A stretch of 64,000 bases of DNA from assembly GCA_022494885.1 (NCBI GenBank), contig JAGVSM010000219.1, positions 1 to 64,000 of the forward strand. Reading direction: 5' to 3'. Shown here piece by piece: positions 32,141 to 42,595 of the stretch. Source of the DNA: Micrasema longulum. Its lineage: Eukaryota > Arthropoda > Insecta > Trichoptera > Brachycentridae. Position 1 is the first letter of the stretch. Every line of letters starts with the position of its first letter. A program made the translations under genes and the position numbers. Below the pieces are notes generated by a model. It made no database searches. It was given only the letters and a program-made list of their open reading frames with translations, and had not been told where the DNA came from.

Positions 32141-33033
32141 AAAAATATTTTGAACCCGAGTCGAACTCGATGCATCACGCATAGACGATGGGAGGGGGAG
32201 AAAAGTTACACTTAATGGAAACTATTGATCGGTTGTTGGAAACCCAACTCAGGTAATTGTCTGTCTCGGTACCTTCTTATCTGATGGTACCAGTCGTACC
32301 ATGTGGAGACCCTGTCCAGTACTGTAATACGTATTTTACTCGTTATATATTGAACAAATATTTTTGTACTGGTTTTTACCATCAAAGGCTTTTCTAACAA
32401 CCATTAGCATATAACTGTCAAATGTATTATAGTATCTAATAATCCTTTTTCTGCGACCTGATTTAATTGAAGTTGTTAAAAACCTTGAATTAAGCTGTAT
32501 TCATTGTTAAGTGTTAAAAAAAAAATAATTCTGACTTGGTTAATGGACACTGGAAGTAAGAAATTAGATAAATTTGAATTCTACCTTTAATAGCTTAATG
32601 AATTTTTTTAAATTATTTACTTTAAAAACAATATATTCTTTTTTGTACAATTGCTTTCTTTTCTTTCATCAAATTTTCTTTTTCCCTCTTCCATTAACAG
32701 CTTTTTGTTAGCAGTTTTATTGATTGAGAGTACTTACTAATTGTCCTTATGGACATGGAATTAGGTTGTAGATTTTATTCGAGAAGTATGCAACCCTCTT
32801 TGACCAAAATTCGTGTTAATTTTTAATTGTTTTCCCAGCATCAGAGTGGAATGCAGAATGATTGCATTTTAATGCACTTTTGTACATGTTAAACAAGACT
32901 TTTGCCTGTAGTTAGAATTGAAATAATCTTCTTGGGATAAGCCTTAAATTCCTAAGTTCCGTTCGACATTTTCAGAATAATTCATTAAGACACACATATG
33001 TATGCATACAAACCATTTACAGCTTCCCGTGCT
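32141..33033. other. No gene recognised
   Basis: AT-rich. Positions 32140-32190 contain AACCCGAGTCGAACTCGATGC, perhaps a further tRNA-like B-box remnant. Confidence 0.35.
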
Positions 33034-33303
33034 CTAACGGCCACGGCGTCTGTCATAGTGGAATTTGTTATTTTTGTAAACCATTCGCAGGCAGAGGGTA
33101 CGTGTTAAGCCACCCTTAACGAGATTTGAGACAAAGGTCGTAAGGTCAGACGGGCCGCGAGGGGATGAAGATTTTGGGGGTAGAAATGTATTTACTGGAA
33201 TCGTGATGCAAACCATATTGAGCAAACGACATGTGGTTGCCAGTCGCCATTTGCCATAAGGATTGCATAGTAGAATACTCCAATACAAAGTTAATCCGGA
33301 CAC
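33034..33303 (-). CDS. Unassigned open reading frame in a CG-richer patch
   Basis: An 89-residue minus-strand frame contains SSSPRGPSDLTTFVSNLVKG and a basic end KNNKFHYDRRRGR. The DNA here is less AT-rich than on either side, but no domain is recognised and the start is arbitrary. It could be an exon, an ORF1-type transposon fragment or chance. Confidence 0.2.
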   Translation of the reverse strand: MSGLTLYWSILLCNPYGKWRLATTCRLLNMVCITIPVNTFLPPKSSSPRGPSDLTTFVSNLVKGGLTRTLCLRMVYKNNKFHYDRRRGR

Positions 33304-33449
33304 GGAAGTTTTTTTAGCTATTATTTTATTAATAAATAATCAAATACTGTCCCCATGGCTTGACTGAGAAATCATCTCACATCCACGTATTATGAGTTAG
33401 TCAAAATTTTGATAGACAAAGATTGAATCTTTCCCTTGAGGATTTATTA

Positions 33450-33960
33450 AGATTAACATATTATTACAGAGATGGAGAACATTTATAAGTAGGGACTATG
33501 GAAGTCTAAGTATTGAGCTTATGACATGTCATTGGCTGGTTCAAGTCGCAACATACGCTTCGTAAGTTTCAGCGTTCTGCCTGTGTTTGAATACCTATGT
33601 TCATTTATTTCATTCTTCCGTCGATTAATTTTTGTGTAGGTAAAGAACTGAAACGTATATTGATGCGGGTGAGATTCATCTGTCTAAATTTTTTTGCCTA
33701 CCTACTAGGCAATGGCTAAGAATATTTTAAATTTAAAAATATTTTGTTCGAATCGGTTCAATCAATAATTTTTTGAGTTCGTCCAAAAGTTTGTAGAGAA
33801 GGACTGGATTTTACCTCCATGTTAGAATGTAAAATAAATAATTTATTAGGGCGAATCTTACATACGTCAATAAAGGTTTTAGCTATTTTACTGCACAAAA
33901 ATCAACAAATGGAAGAATGAAAGAAACATCTATTGACAAAAATCACCTGATAAAAATCAA
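33450..33960 (+). repeat. FB-A copy, diverged
   Basis: ACATATTATTACAGAGATGG, CATGTCATTGGCTGGTTCAAG, GTTCTGCCTGTGTTTGAAT, GGTGAGATTCATCTGTC, CTACCTACTAGGCAATGGC, TTTTTTGAGTTCGTCC and the inverted ACATACGTCAATAAAGGTTTT. The order includes both a unit and part of the next inverted or tandem unit. Confidence 0.65.
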
Positions 33961-34654
33961 CTTTCTCTCATATTTTCCCATTACTTCTTCAATTTTATTT
34001 TAAAATTTTGAGGATAATTGCAATATTTGCTAGATATAACGGTATTGTTGTGGCTGGGTTTGTAGTTTGGCAGTCCTGACTAAATTGGTTTGAAGAGCCG
34101 CATTTGCAGCAGCCAATTCTTGCTCCAGATTGGTACATTTTTCTTCATCTGGATATTATTTAGTCTGTTACTTTAGAAGGTTGAGTAACAGTTATGGGAG
34201 TGGCGTGGGGCTTTTTAATTTTTATGATGCGACTATTTAGACCAGGTATTTTTATAAATTGGATAAAAGCAAATAAAAAGCAAACAAACGAATAAACCAT
34301 CTTAGGTAGACAAACGGGATATAACGCCACATCAAATTAAATTATTATTATCATTATTAATTTTTTTATTAACATCGACGCCCTTTACACAAGTTATCAA
34401 AAGATAAATTCTTTCTTATTATACTTAAATACTTACTCATTTAAAAGTTATTGACTACACCAATTTTATCAAGTCACTGAAATTGTGAGGATTGTTAGTA
34501 GATACTTCGTTTGACAATTTTAACACCTAGGGTTACTAAGGTAAGGGGTTGATGGGAATGGACGGCACAAAATATTAGTTAAGGTCATACTCAGAGACAA
34601 TATATTATGTAAAATGTTATTTACTATCCGTTCTGCACATTCTCTTAAATATGA

Positions 34655-34825
34655 GAATTTTACAAGGATCAGTCACTCAATTGTGGGACACCTCTGAGAA
34701 TCTTCTATTTCTCGACCCAAGAGCTGACAATCTGAGTAAATAATCGGAAATTTCTTCTATTTTTAACTAAATCAGAATTCCAGGCTGGTCCTGTAACATC
34801 CATCAGACCGTCTGTTGAAAGAAAA
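34655..34825 (-). pseudogene. Coding-like repeat of unknown family, copy 1
   Basis: The minus strand reads TDGLMDVTGPAWNSDLVKNR then RNFRLFTQIVSSWVEK before a stop. It is clearly related to the minus-strand frame at 48744-48968 (DGLMDV...NPDLVKNNRNLILVTQF). Two copies 14 kb apart with protein-level similarity suggest an old repeated ORF. I cannot name the family. Confidence 0.4.
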
Positions 34826-34984
34826 TAAAAAATGTAAACTGAATAAAATAGGTACTTCATCATTAAAATCTCTAACATACGTGTGGTATGATAAATTTAA
34901 GCTCCCGGGGGTAGCTAGATTTTTTTGCGCGAGGGAGTCGCGTATTCAAAAATGTTGATAAACACTAATTTAATATTTTTTATT

Positions 34985-36130
34985 GAATCGGAATTCACTT
35001 CGTAACACTTCACTATAAATTATTATAAAAATAAAACTTTTTTACTAGTGTTACACAATTTTTATTATTTTTACAAGAACACTACTATAGTTTCGGGAGA
35101 GCACTCCTCCCATCGACTTAGACTTAATTATTGTAACTTCCACTTATGTGCTAAATTTTAAGAAATAAATTCTACTTAATGTCCTGTGGATGGATCATGT
35201 TTTCCTATCTGTACTTTAGATAACTATTTATTCATATGATTACACTTTTGATAAGTGGAAAAAAACCCCCCCTGCTCTAAGTTTCACTGATTAATTTGTT
35301 TATTTTTTGTTTAAATTGTATGACATTGTTAACAGTATTCTGTGCTTACTGTATTAGTTTTCTCTTGGTTTAAAATCTTCGCCTTATATTGCTTTTTCAA
35401 ATTTCAAAGATTACTTGCTATACTTGTTATTCCTTCGTCATTTTTTCTTTTTTCTCTGCTGCATTGGCATGTTTTTATACTTTTAAACTACTTTTAATTA
35501 CTTACTATAATGTGTCATAAATTTTGAAGATGTTTTTTAAATTGACCTAAATTTATTGTCTTATATTTCACTTAAAGATTCTTCTCATCGTTTCTTTGAA
35601 TCCTTTAAAAGAAATATGTTTATATTTATGTTTTTCCTTTTTTTAAAAAATGTTATTACTATTTTATTTTATTTTTACAACTGAGCATGTTTTACATTCG
35701 TTATTTCAATTCTTAATTTTTAATTACACTTACAAATTTTCTTAACTTTTAATATTATTTCTATTTGTAAATACTCACTACAAACTACAAACTTTAAAAT
35801 ATCTTTTTTTTACTTAAATTTGAATTTTTAAACACCTTTCATTTATGTTTTTCTTTTTCCATCTCTTTTTTATACTTTCATAATTAACCTTACATATAAT
35901 TGCTTTATAATATGGAAACTTCACTGGTCCATTAGAATTAAGTCTAATTGTGTAAAATATTAAATTTTGTAACTGTAATGTATGTTTCCTGAATAAAAAA
36001 AAATGAAATAAAATATCACCCGTCGATGTGTGCTCTCCCAAAACTATAGTAGCGTTCTTGTAAAATAATAAAAATTGTGTAACACTAATAACAAAATTTT
36101 ATTTTCATAATAATTTAACACTAATTTAGA
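34985..36130. mobile_element. PLE-3, about 1.1 kb with about 105 bp inverted ends
   Basis: Left: TATAAATTATTATAAAAATAAA, TAGTGTTACACAATTTTTAT, AGAACACTACTATAGTTTCG, GGAGAGCACTCC. Right: the inverted order, GCTCTCCCAAAACTATAGTAG, CGTTCTTGTAAAATAATAAA, AATTGTGTAACACTAATAAC. In the left end's complement the stem GGGAGGAG/CTCTCCC followed by GAAACTATAG is hammerhead-like. The 0.9 kb interior (35110-36005) has no recognisable ORF, so the element is non-autonomous or decayed. A split copy lies at 15595-15741 and 16850-16987. Confidence 0.55.
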
Positions 36131-36847
36131 CAATCCCGTGTGATTTTTTTTATTTGTCAGTGATCTTAGACATTTTGTGAATGATTAAGACGGCAGAGGA
36201 GATATCCGACACCAATCAGACAAATTGAGGTGTGGATATTTAAAATAATGAATATTGCTACCGAGTTAAAAGCTGTCTCATTGACGCCTACTAAAGTAAT
36301 CACATTTTACACCGAAAGACAATCAAATTTAAATTTAAATATAAACTCCTACGTTTGAATCAAACAATATCAATATTATAATACAGAAACTATTATTTCT
36401 TAAACACCGGCTTTCAAAATCTTAATTTGATTGATTTGTGTAAAGGAGTGTTAGTTCGTTTTGTATTATTTGCCATGGCACTTTGACCCTTATAGGAACC
36501 CGCGTAGGTGGACAAGGACTGTGTATTTTGTATGTATGTTATATTATTCCTCCGTTCTCATAGAATCGAAGTTCGGTTGAGTCATCATTGCCTCAATGAA
36601 GGAGTTGATTAGGGGCCGGCTGCGGTGATTTTCTACTAAAAAAAGCAAAGTTTAAAAATATTTTACCAAAGAGGTGAAAAACAAAAATTTCCATCAACAA
36701 TGTATTTTGATGAATATAATGTTATCTGTGATATATATTTCGTAGTTGTACAGATTCTGAGCTAACAGGAAATAGCGTATGTAGAGGTGCCAAATATCCG
36801 ATGATAGTTGCTTATTTCCCCTCACAGTCTCTGCGCAGTACTTATGA
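36131..36847. other. No gene recognised
   Basis: AT-rich spacer. Confidence 0.4.
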
Positions 36848-37195
36848 ATGTATAAACTTGACTTCAAGAAGGCATTTGACACAGTCCACATAGATACCCT
36901 TCTAGATAAACTACAACATACAGGAGTTAAGGGACAAGCTCTCAAAATATTTAAAAACTATCTACAAGGAAGAAAACAGTTTACGAAAATTGAAGAACAC
37001 AAAAGTGAAATAACAACAATGCAATTTGGAGTACCTCAGGGATCAATATTAGGACCATTGTTTTATATAATATACATTAACGACATAATACACAGTGACA
37101 TAATGGGAAAAAAAACAATCTTTGCGGACGACTTAGGAATTTTATATGAAAACAAAAATGACATTGAAACGACTAAAAGCATCAACAGAGCATGA
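36848..37195 (+). pseudogene. Non-LTR reverse transcriptase palm fragment
   Basis: The frame reads YKLDFKKAFDTVHIDTLLDK, then KIFKNYLQGRKQFTKI, FGVPQGSILGPLFYIIYIND and KKTIFADDLGIL. These are RT blocks with the first catalytic Asp (DFKKAFD), PQG and the ADD pair. It looks CR1- or jockey-like. It breaks off after the ADD motif at 37193-37195 (TGA) and has no thumb, endonuclease or recognisable 3' UTR next to it. The frame is intact across 115 codons, so decay is modest. Confidence 0.85.
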
Positions 37196-37779
37196 ACATA
37201 AGCTGTACTAATAATATTATTATGTTTTTTTCATTAAAATTTATGGATATATTGCTGCTTAAATTCAAAATCACCTCAAATCGAAAACCCCAAAATTTCG
37301 TTATATTGCAAAAATGAGATTGAAATCGGTGATATTTTTCTATGAGAAAAAGACTTCTTTGTATTTTGCATTATAAATAACCTAAGTCGTACAATAGCTA
37401 TTTTATCATTCAGAAAAATCGTCATCTGTTTTAGGTTTTTGGATGATAATTAGCACAAGACTCCAGAATTAGATAAATACAGCTAAAAAAATACATCTAA
37501 TAATACTAAAAACATAAAAAGTAAGATTGTAAAAAATAAATTAAAATCATCTTAAAAACTTTGATCGGCACTACTCAAAAAATCGAATTCGATCGATTTG
37601 TGGCCCTTTTAAATTTAAGCAGTGATATGCATTTGTTAAATATTATGTAAAACATTTAAAATTTTTTTATGAAATATACGTAATTCTAATATTAATTTTT
37701 AGAAAATTCTATGTCCCAATTTTAATTTAATTTTTTTAGAAATTTATTTTTTATATTTTCTATTTCATGTTTTCTACTT
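37196..37779. other. No gene recognised
   Basis: AT-rich DNA that could be non-coding remains of the adjacent LINE. Confidence 0.35.
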
Positions 37780-37985
37780 GTACATATTTGAAAAAAATCC
37801 AGAGTATAATTTTCTATTTTTTAAATATTTTTTACGTATTTATAAATGCATCTACACCATAAATTTCATAATGTATTCTAGATTAAGTATACCCCTTCAT
37901 AGGCCATGCCTTTGTGGGATTATTTTTTTTAGTAAATAAAGTGATATATTATGTAATAAAAAAATTAACAATTGTTAGAATTAAA
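37780..37985 (+). repeat. LINE-h 3' end fragment, forward
   Basis: CATAGGCCATGCCTTTGTGGG followed by AT-rich sequence and GTAATAAAAAAATTAAC matches the 3' terminal part of the unit at 14450-14765. Confidence 0.5.
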
Positions 37986-38095
37986 CTGAAAAAAAATAAA
38001 ACCAACCAACAACAGGTCACGAGCCTAGTAAATGCTTAGACTTTCATATTCCTTCTTAAAAATGCTTTCCCTCTCCGTTGCAACAATTGTATATG
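37986..38095 (-). repeat. FB-A arm fragment
   Basis: ACCAACCAACAACAGGTCAC, GAGCCTAGTAAATGCTTAGAC and TGCTTTCCCTCTCCGTTGCAAC in family order. Confidence 0.65.
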
Positions 38096-38734
38096 CTACG
38101 AGAATTTTAGTTTTTAAATTTTAAAAAGTCATAGATTGACGCGCCACCAATTTTTTTTTATCTCTGTTTTCCACTAAGCAATTTTTTCATTTTTTTTACG
38201 CTTTCACATACCATTTACATATTTACTGTTTTTAATTTAACCTGTGTAGTATTAGTTCTGCGTAAGTACATGTTGATTGGTATTGAAATATAAAAAAAAT
38301 CACATCCTAATGCCGGTTCTGATAATGAACGCCATATCTTTAACTTTCGCCCCTTTAAGCATTTAGCTTTACGTAACACAATGAAATGGATGACAGAAGC
38401 TTTGTTATACTCTATTTGACCTCGCCAGTATTTTTGTTCTCACACACATAGTATGCGGATAGTAGCGGATATAATAGATGTTTGTTATTTCATATATCTT
38501 GCCATAAGTCATCAGCCCGTAAGTTATTGATAATTAATGATTGGCCGTGCCAGAGGAACACTGATAATGATTGTGCAACATGATGCGGACTTTTAGCATG
38601 ATTTTGATACATCGAAGGGTCGACAAATATAAATATTTAGTGTGAAGTGAAAATTAGCAAGGATTGACATACCGCAAAAATGATAGAGTTAACTTTTTTG
38701 GGAAGCAAATATAGAATTCTTTGTATTCGCCGGA
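38096..38734. other. No gene recognised
   Basis: AT-rich spacer. Confidence 0.4.
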
Positions 38735-39385
38735 ACAGGAAAATATCTCATACTACAATTACCGATAAAAATATGTGAAATGGATTGAGTAAAATTGATT
38801 TTATTTCAAAATCAATATGGATATTGAGGAAAAATGTTATTATACCTACATAATTTCAAAAAATAAATTATTAAAAAACATACCCTGACAAAAACTTTAT
38901 TTCTGATTATCTTTTTTGCATTGTATTCTTTGGAATTTGATTATTGTGATTCTATGTAATTATTTCTGATTATCTTTTTTGCATTGTATTCTTTGGAATT
39001 TGATTATTGTGATTCTATGTCATTATAATTTGATCTAATTAATTTTACTATGTATTTTTATTGTTATTTCTTGTGGCTTGACACGGGCATAGCCTAAAAA
39101 GCCTTAATATGTTCATAAATATTTAATTTTGTAATTTTGAATGAATAAATAAATTTTTAAAAAGTGAAATGTTTGGCCTTGACTAATTTCTATTGAAATT
39201 TAAACGGTCACAAAGTTCAAAATTTAACCGATTCCTGACATATTATGGGCGTGACCAATGCGATGAATCGTTTTTGCCGGAATTCAAAATTATTAACTAA
39301 AAAAAATTATGCTACTAATAAGTAAGAAAAAAAAAATTCTCGACGGTATTTCACAGACCCTTATCAATTTAAAAATTATTATTAT
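38735..39385. mobile_element. MITE-C copy interrupted by a LINE 3' end
   Basis: MITE-C landmarks lie at 38735-38882 (AAAATATCTCATACTACAATT; ACCGATAAAAATATGTG; AAATGGATT) and 39165-39385 (GAAATGTTTGGCCTTGAC; GTTCAAAATTTAACCG; GGGCGTGACCAATGCGATG). The middle, about 38885-39160, is a LINE-g 3' UTR. Confidence 0.65.
38885..39160 (+). repeat. LINE-g 3' UTR with a 62 bp tandem duplication
   Basis: A block starting ATTATTTCTGATTATC and ending GATTCTATGT occurs twice in near-perfect tandem at about 38899-39021. The UTR then continues with GTGGCTTGACACGGGCATAG, CCTAAAAAGCC and an AATGAATAAATAAATTTT tail. The reverse copy at 40985-41290 has the block once. Confidence 0.7.
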
Positions 39386-39403
39386 TAGGTGTTTAAAAAA
39401 AAA

Positions 39404-39650
39404 AGGTTTTTATTTATTTATTTATGCTTTATTAAGTTAATTCATAACATTTTAAGAACTAATATAAACTTTTTATAGTAGTACTATTTTTTTTATAAAA
39501 TTTCTCAATAACATAGTTTTTCAAATTAATTTGAAATACTTCGATCTTTTCTATCTCCTTTATTCCTTCAGGTAACTCATTGTTCAAGGTAATGAAGCTG
39601 TACAATGAGTTACCTGAAGGAATAAAGAAATCCTCATTGGTAATCTTTTT
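39404..39650 (-). pseudogene. LINE ORF2 C-terminus (LINE-j) with a 5' inverted piece
   Basis: The minus strand reads NELPEGIKEIEKIEVFQINL then KNYVIEKFYKK, the usual end of a LINE ORF2, followed by an AATAAATAAATAAATAAAAACC-type tail at 39404-39425. Upstream, the plus strand at 39600-39630 repeats the beginning (LYNELPEGIKKSS), forming a perfect 26 bp hairpin. This is the geometry of a 5' inversion produced by twin priming. Confidence 0.65.
39559..39626. repeat. Perfect 26 bp inverted repeat
   Basis: CTTTATTCCTTCAGGTAACT followed by CATTGT, and its exact complement ACAATG followed by AGTTACCTGAAGGAATAAAG, with a 16-nt loop. It lies in LINE coding sequence (see LINE-j). Confidence 0.85.
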
Positions 39651-40329
39651 TTTTTATCCCTTGTTTCATATGTATGACATTGTTGGTTAAATTTTATTAT
39701 TGTTTTTATTTTATTCATCCCTTTAACTATTTTATGTACAAAAATTGCTACATTATATTTAATTTGCTGCTTTACTGTGAGCAAGCCAATTTCTTTATGC
39801 ATTCTTTCTTCATGAGAATAAATATTTTTTTTGAGTATAATCTTCATTGCCTTATTTCGAAGAAGTATTTTTTAAATTTCTCCCTCATTACATAAAAAAT
39901 AATAGAAGAACTGTAATTTATGTGTCGACATATGATGTATGTCTCATTATCGTTCCGTTATCCACACTTAACTCTTTCAGACTAATTGAACTCCTGCAGA
40001 TGTATAAAATATTTTGTATTATTTATCTACATTTAAATTTATTTGAAAAACTTTCGTGAATTTAATTTTCTTAAATCTTTTACTTTAGAAATGATTAAAC
40101 ATTCATTCCCAAACCTCGCTCAATAAAGTTCGACAAAAAGCCTCTGGAAAATATTGGCCGTTCCCAATTTAATAAACTGCCCGATACACTAAAAAACGAA
40201 AAGTCGAATAATATATCTAAAACTGTGGCAATTCATTTTTTTACTTGAATTTTCCTGATAGTGATAGTTATTTATTGACAATTCAAGATTTTCAAATAAA
40301 AAGTTACTTTTATGTGTAATGCTAGCCAT
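39651..40329. other. No gene recognised
   Basis: AT-rich DNA. The plus-strand open frames at 39674-39895 and 39847-40059 are rich in Phe, Tyr, Ile and Leu as expected for AT-rich non-coding DNA. Confidence 0.4.
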
Positions 40330-40445
40330 GGGTAGAATGGTGAAATTTCATGTCATTTTATGGCAGTGTGTAAAGTTGCCACTTCAACCAGTCAATGACA
40401 GGTCAGAAACCCTGCAAATGCCTCTGTTGCAACAAATTTAGAAAA
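40330..40445 (-). repeat. FB-A arm fragment
   Basis: GGTAGAATGGTGAAATTTC, GGCAGTGTGTAAAGTTGCC, AACCAGTCAATGACAGGTCAG and AACCCTGCAAATGCCTCTG. Confidence 0.7.
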
Positions 40446-40454
40446 TCATCGAGT

Positions 40455-40600
40455 TTGATTTCACATATTCATATTTATTTGACGTTTAATAATCAGTGTG
40501 GCCAGATATAAAACAAAGTATAAACCCATGTAAAAAATATAAATCCTCAAATTTACCTCTTTCTAGGGGGTAAAGAAGATTCAATTTACCACCCCTGGTG
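40455..40600. repeat. MITE-B relative, right half
   Basis: TTGACGTTTAATAATCAGTG, GTGGCCAGATATAAAAC, CCTCTTTCTAGGGGGTAAAG and AAGATTCAATTTACCACCCC correspond to the right part of MITE-B at 8440-8579. No left end was found. Confidence 0.45.
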
Positions 40601-40604
40601 TCTG

Positions 40605-40790
40605 CTATCTGCACCTTACCAAGACAATTCCTATTACACTTCTAATGCCAGTCCAGGGATTGTGTAATATTTTAGTAAAAATACCCTTTAAAATACATTA
40701 TATGTTTTGATTTTTTTTTCAATCCAACAAAAGACCTCGAGCATTATAGGCAAAAGAGCTAACCACTCTATCACGAGATGACTAAATCAC
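40605..40790 (-). repeat. SINE-1, reverse, decayed
   Basis: CTTCTAATGCCAGTCCAGGG, TTGTGTAATATTTTAG and GACCTCGAGCATTATAGGC, then GAGCTAACCACTCTATCACG (reversed A-box region). Confidence 0.6.
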
Positions 40791-40984
40791 GCATTACGCG
40801 TACTTAGCATGTAGTATGTACGTATTATAATTGGACGTATATATGCAGAAAAGATCCAACTCACTTTGGATCTTTTTTGAATTTACTCGTATTATAAAAA
40901 TCGATAGAGAATATCTCATTTATATTTTAACAAAAAAAATCTATCCGGTTAGACAAACACTTACATAGTAATTTAATTTTAAAA

Positions 40985-41290
40985 CACGGTCAATAATTTA
41001 TTTATTCATTCAAGATTACACTAGTTTAAATGTTAATGAACTTATTAAAGCTTTTTAGGCTATGCCCGTGTCAAGCCACAATAAATAACTATAAAAACAC
41101 ACAGTAAAATAAACTAGATCAAACTATAATAACATAGAATAACAATCTAGAAAAAAAGGTAAATGTAATAAATAATAAAATTCCAAAGAATACAATGCAA
41201 AAAAGACAATCAGAAATAATTATTAAAATATAAATTATACAAATAAAGAATCAAACATAATCAAATATACAAAATAATGGTATCATTAAA
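40985..41290 (-). repeat. LINE-g 3' UTR, reverse
   Basis: TTTATTTATTCATTCAAG tail, then GGCTATGCCCGTGTCAAGCC and CCAAAGAATACAATGCAAAA, complements of the forward copy at 38885-39160, with only a single copy of the 62 bp block. Confidence 0.65.
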
Positions 41291-41490
41291 ATCGATGATG
41301 ATTTTAGATGAAAAATTTCACATAAATTTGTATGTCTGCATAGGCAGACAAATATTTTTTTTTTGCATATTTTATGGATATAATGACGTGTATATTAACA
41401 AGTTATTCATAATAAATCCAATATACTAATAAAAATAATGATGATCATGGTTTATTAACGAAAAAATACAATTTCTACAAACGTACTTAG
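41291..41490. other. No gene recognised
   Basis: AT-rich spacer. Confidence 0.35.
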
Positions 41491-42050
41491 GACTATCACT
41501 CCCTCTCACTTCTGTTCAATGTACTTCATAGTCCTAACGCTCCTATATACCTGTGTGAAAAATTTCAACGCTTATCAGTTCATGGTTTACCTCTTCGTTC
41601 TCATTCTCAAGGCACTCTCTTAATACCCATACACAATTCCTCTTTCTTCTCCAACTCATATAGTGTCCATGCGGCTCGACTGTGGAATCATCTCCCATCC
41701 ACCATCAAAGATGTTACTACATTATCTCTGTTTAAATCACGTCTGAAGAAACATCTCCTTTCTCTTCCTTAATCTCTCCTCCTTTCCTTTTTCGTCTTTC
41801 CGCTTTTTTTCCTTTTTCCCATTGAGTAATAGTTTTGATTTAAGGTAATTTATAAACATATACGTTTATTTCTATTTTTATATATTTTTCACTTTTTAAT
41901 CTTTTTTTTTTCTATTGAATATGTTCTATAACTTGAATTATAAAAATAAAACTTTTATTTTATTGGTTGGTTGGAAGAAATTGCCATTTGGCAATAAGCC
42001 CGCCAATGTACAAATAACATTATGTACAAAAAGTTAAATAAATAAAAAAT
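41491..42050 (+). mobile_element. Jockey-like LINE 3' end, best preserved (LINE-b copy 3)
   Basis: A 93-codon open frame from 41491 to TAA 41770-41772 lacks a start codon because the copy is 5'-truncated. It contains LLFNVLHSPNAPIYLCEKFQ, GTLLIPIHNSSFFSNSYS, VHAARLWNHLPSTIKD and FKSRLKKHLLSLP. The UTR follows with TGGTTGGTTGGAAG, GCCATTTGGCAATAAGCCCG and GTTAAATAAATAAAAAATAG. It lacks palm and endonuclease, so it is non-autonomous. It serves as the reference for the copies at 9350, 29275 and 51000. Confidence 0.85.
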
Positions 42051-42344
42051 AGACTTTTCTGGATTTTGTCTAGACTGCCTAACTGGGTACAACTTGTTTT
42101 AAGGCAGACATTTTTATGCGAAATAAACAATAACATGACTACCTACTACCTACTAGTTAATTTACTAAAGAGTTATTCAATATTGATTTATACTATTTAT
42201 TCTTTTAGAGGGTTTTTGAGTAAGTTTTCCAATTTTTCTCTATACAAACCCAGGAGCCAAATTTTACAAAATGTAGTTTGAACTTTTTTTGCATTTAAAA
42301 ATCTTAAAATCCATCTCCATAAATAGGCATATAACTCATAAATG

Positions 42345-42595
42345 AAATATATTGAGTTTTTCTACTAACATTTCTTGGTGGAACTGCATTTTAATTATAA
42401 TAATAAAAATACTTTATGGTTTTATTCCACTTTTGTTTTATTCAACATAGAAATTTGTTTAGTCTCCCACCAGTCTGACGATGTCGGTCTCGGCGAAACC
42501 CGGTCACTGGTAAAACAATTTATAAAAAAATAATTATAAATAAAAGTGGAATAAAGCTATAAAGTATTTTTATTATTACAACATAAATGAAATGT
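42345..42595 (+). mobile_element. Penelope-like unit with intact-looking hammerhead (PLE-2, copy 2)
   Basis: Stem I ACCAGT (42469-42474) pairs with ACTGGT (42506-42511). Between them lie CTGACGA (42475-42481, exact core), stem II GTCG/CGGC, GAAA (42495-42498), a very short stem III and the GTC cleavage triplet ending at 42505. The whole is enclosed by 36 bp inverted arms, 42399-42434 and 42542-42577 (AATAATAAAAATACTTTAT...). Minimal stem III is typical of Penelope-type hammerheads. No ORF. Confidence 0.75.
42469..42511 (+). ncRNA. Hammerhead-type ribozyme motif
   Basis: All conserved core elements are present in the right order: CTGANGA, GAAA and a GTC cleavage site, with a six-pair stem I and a four-pair stem II (one G-U). 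Stem III has only two or three pairs. In the family such ribozymes are thought to process retroelement transcripts; activity here is untested. Confidence 0.7.

Noticed and set aside
40850..40880. Hairpin AAAAGATCCAA/TTGGATCTTTT followed by T residues, resembling a terminator
   Set aside because: The window is eukaryotic and no gene precedes it; short palindromes of this size are expected in 64 kb.
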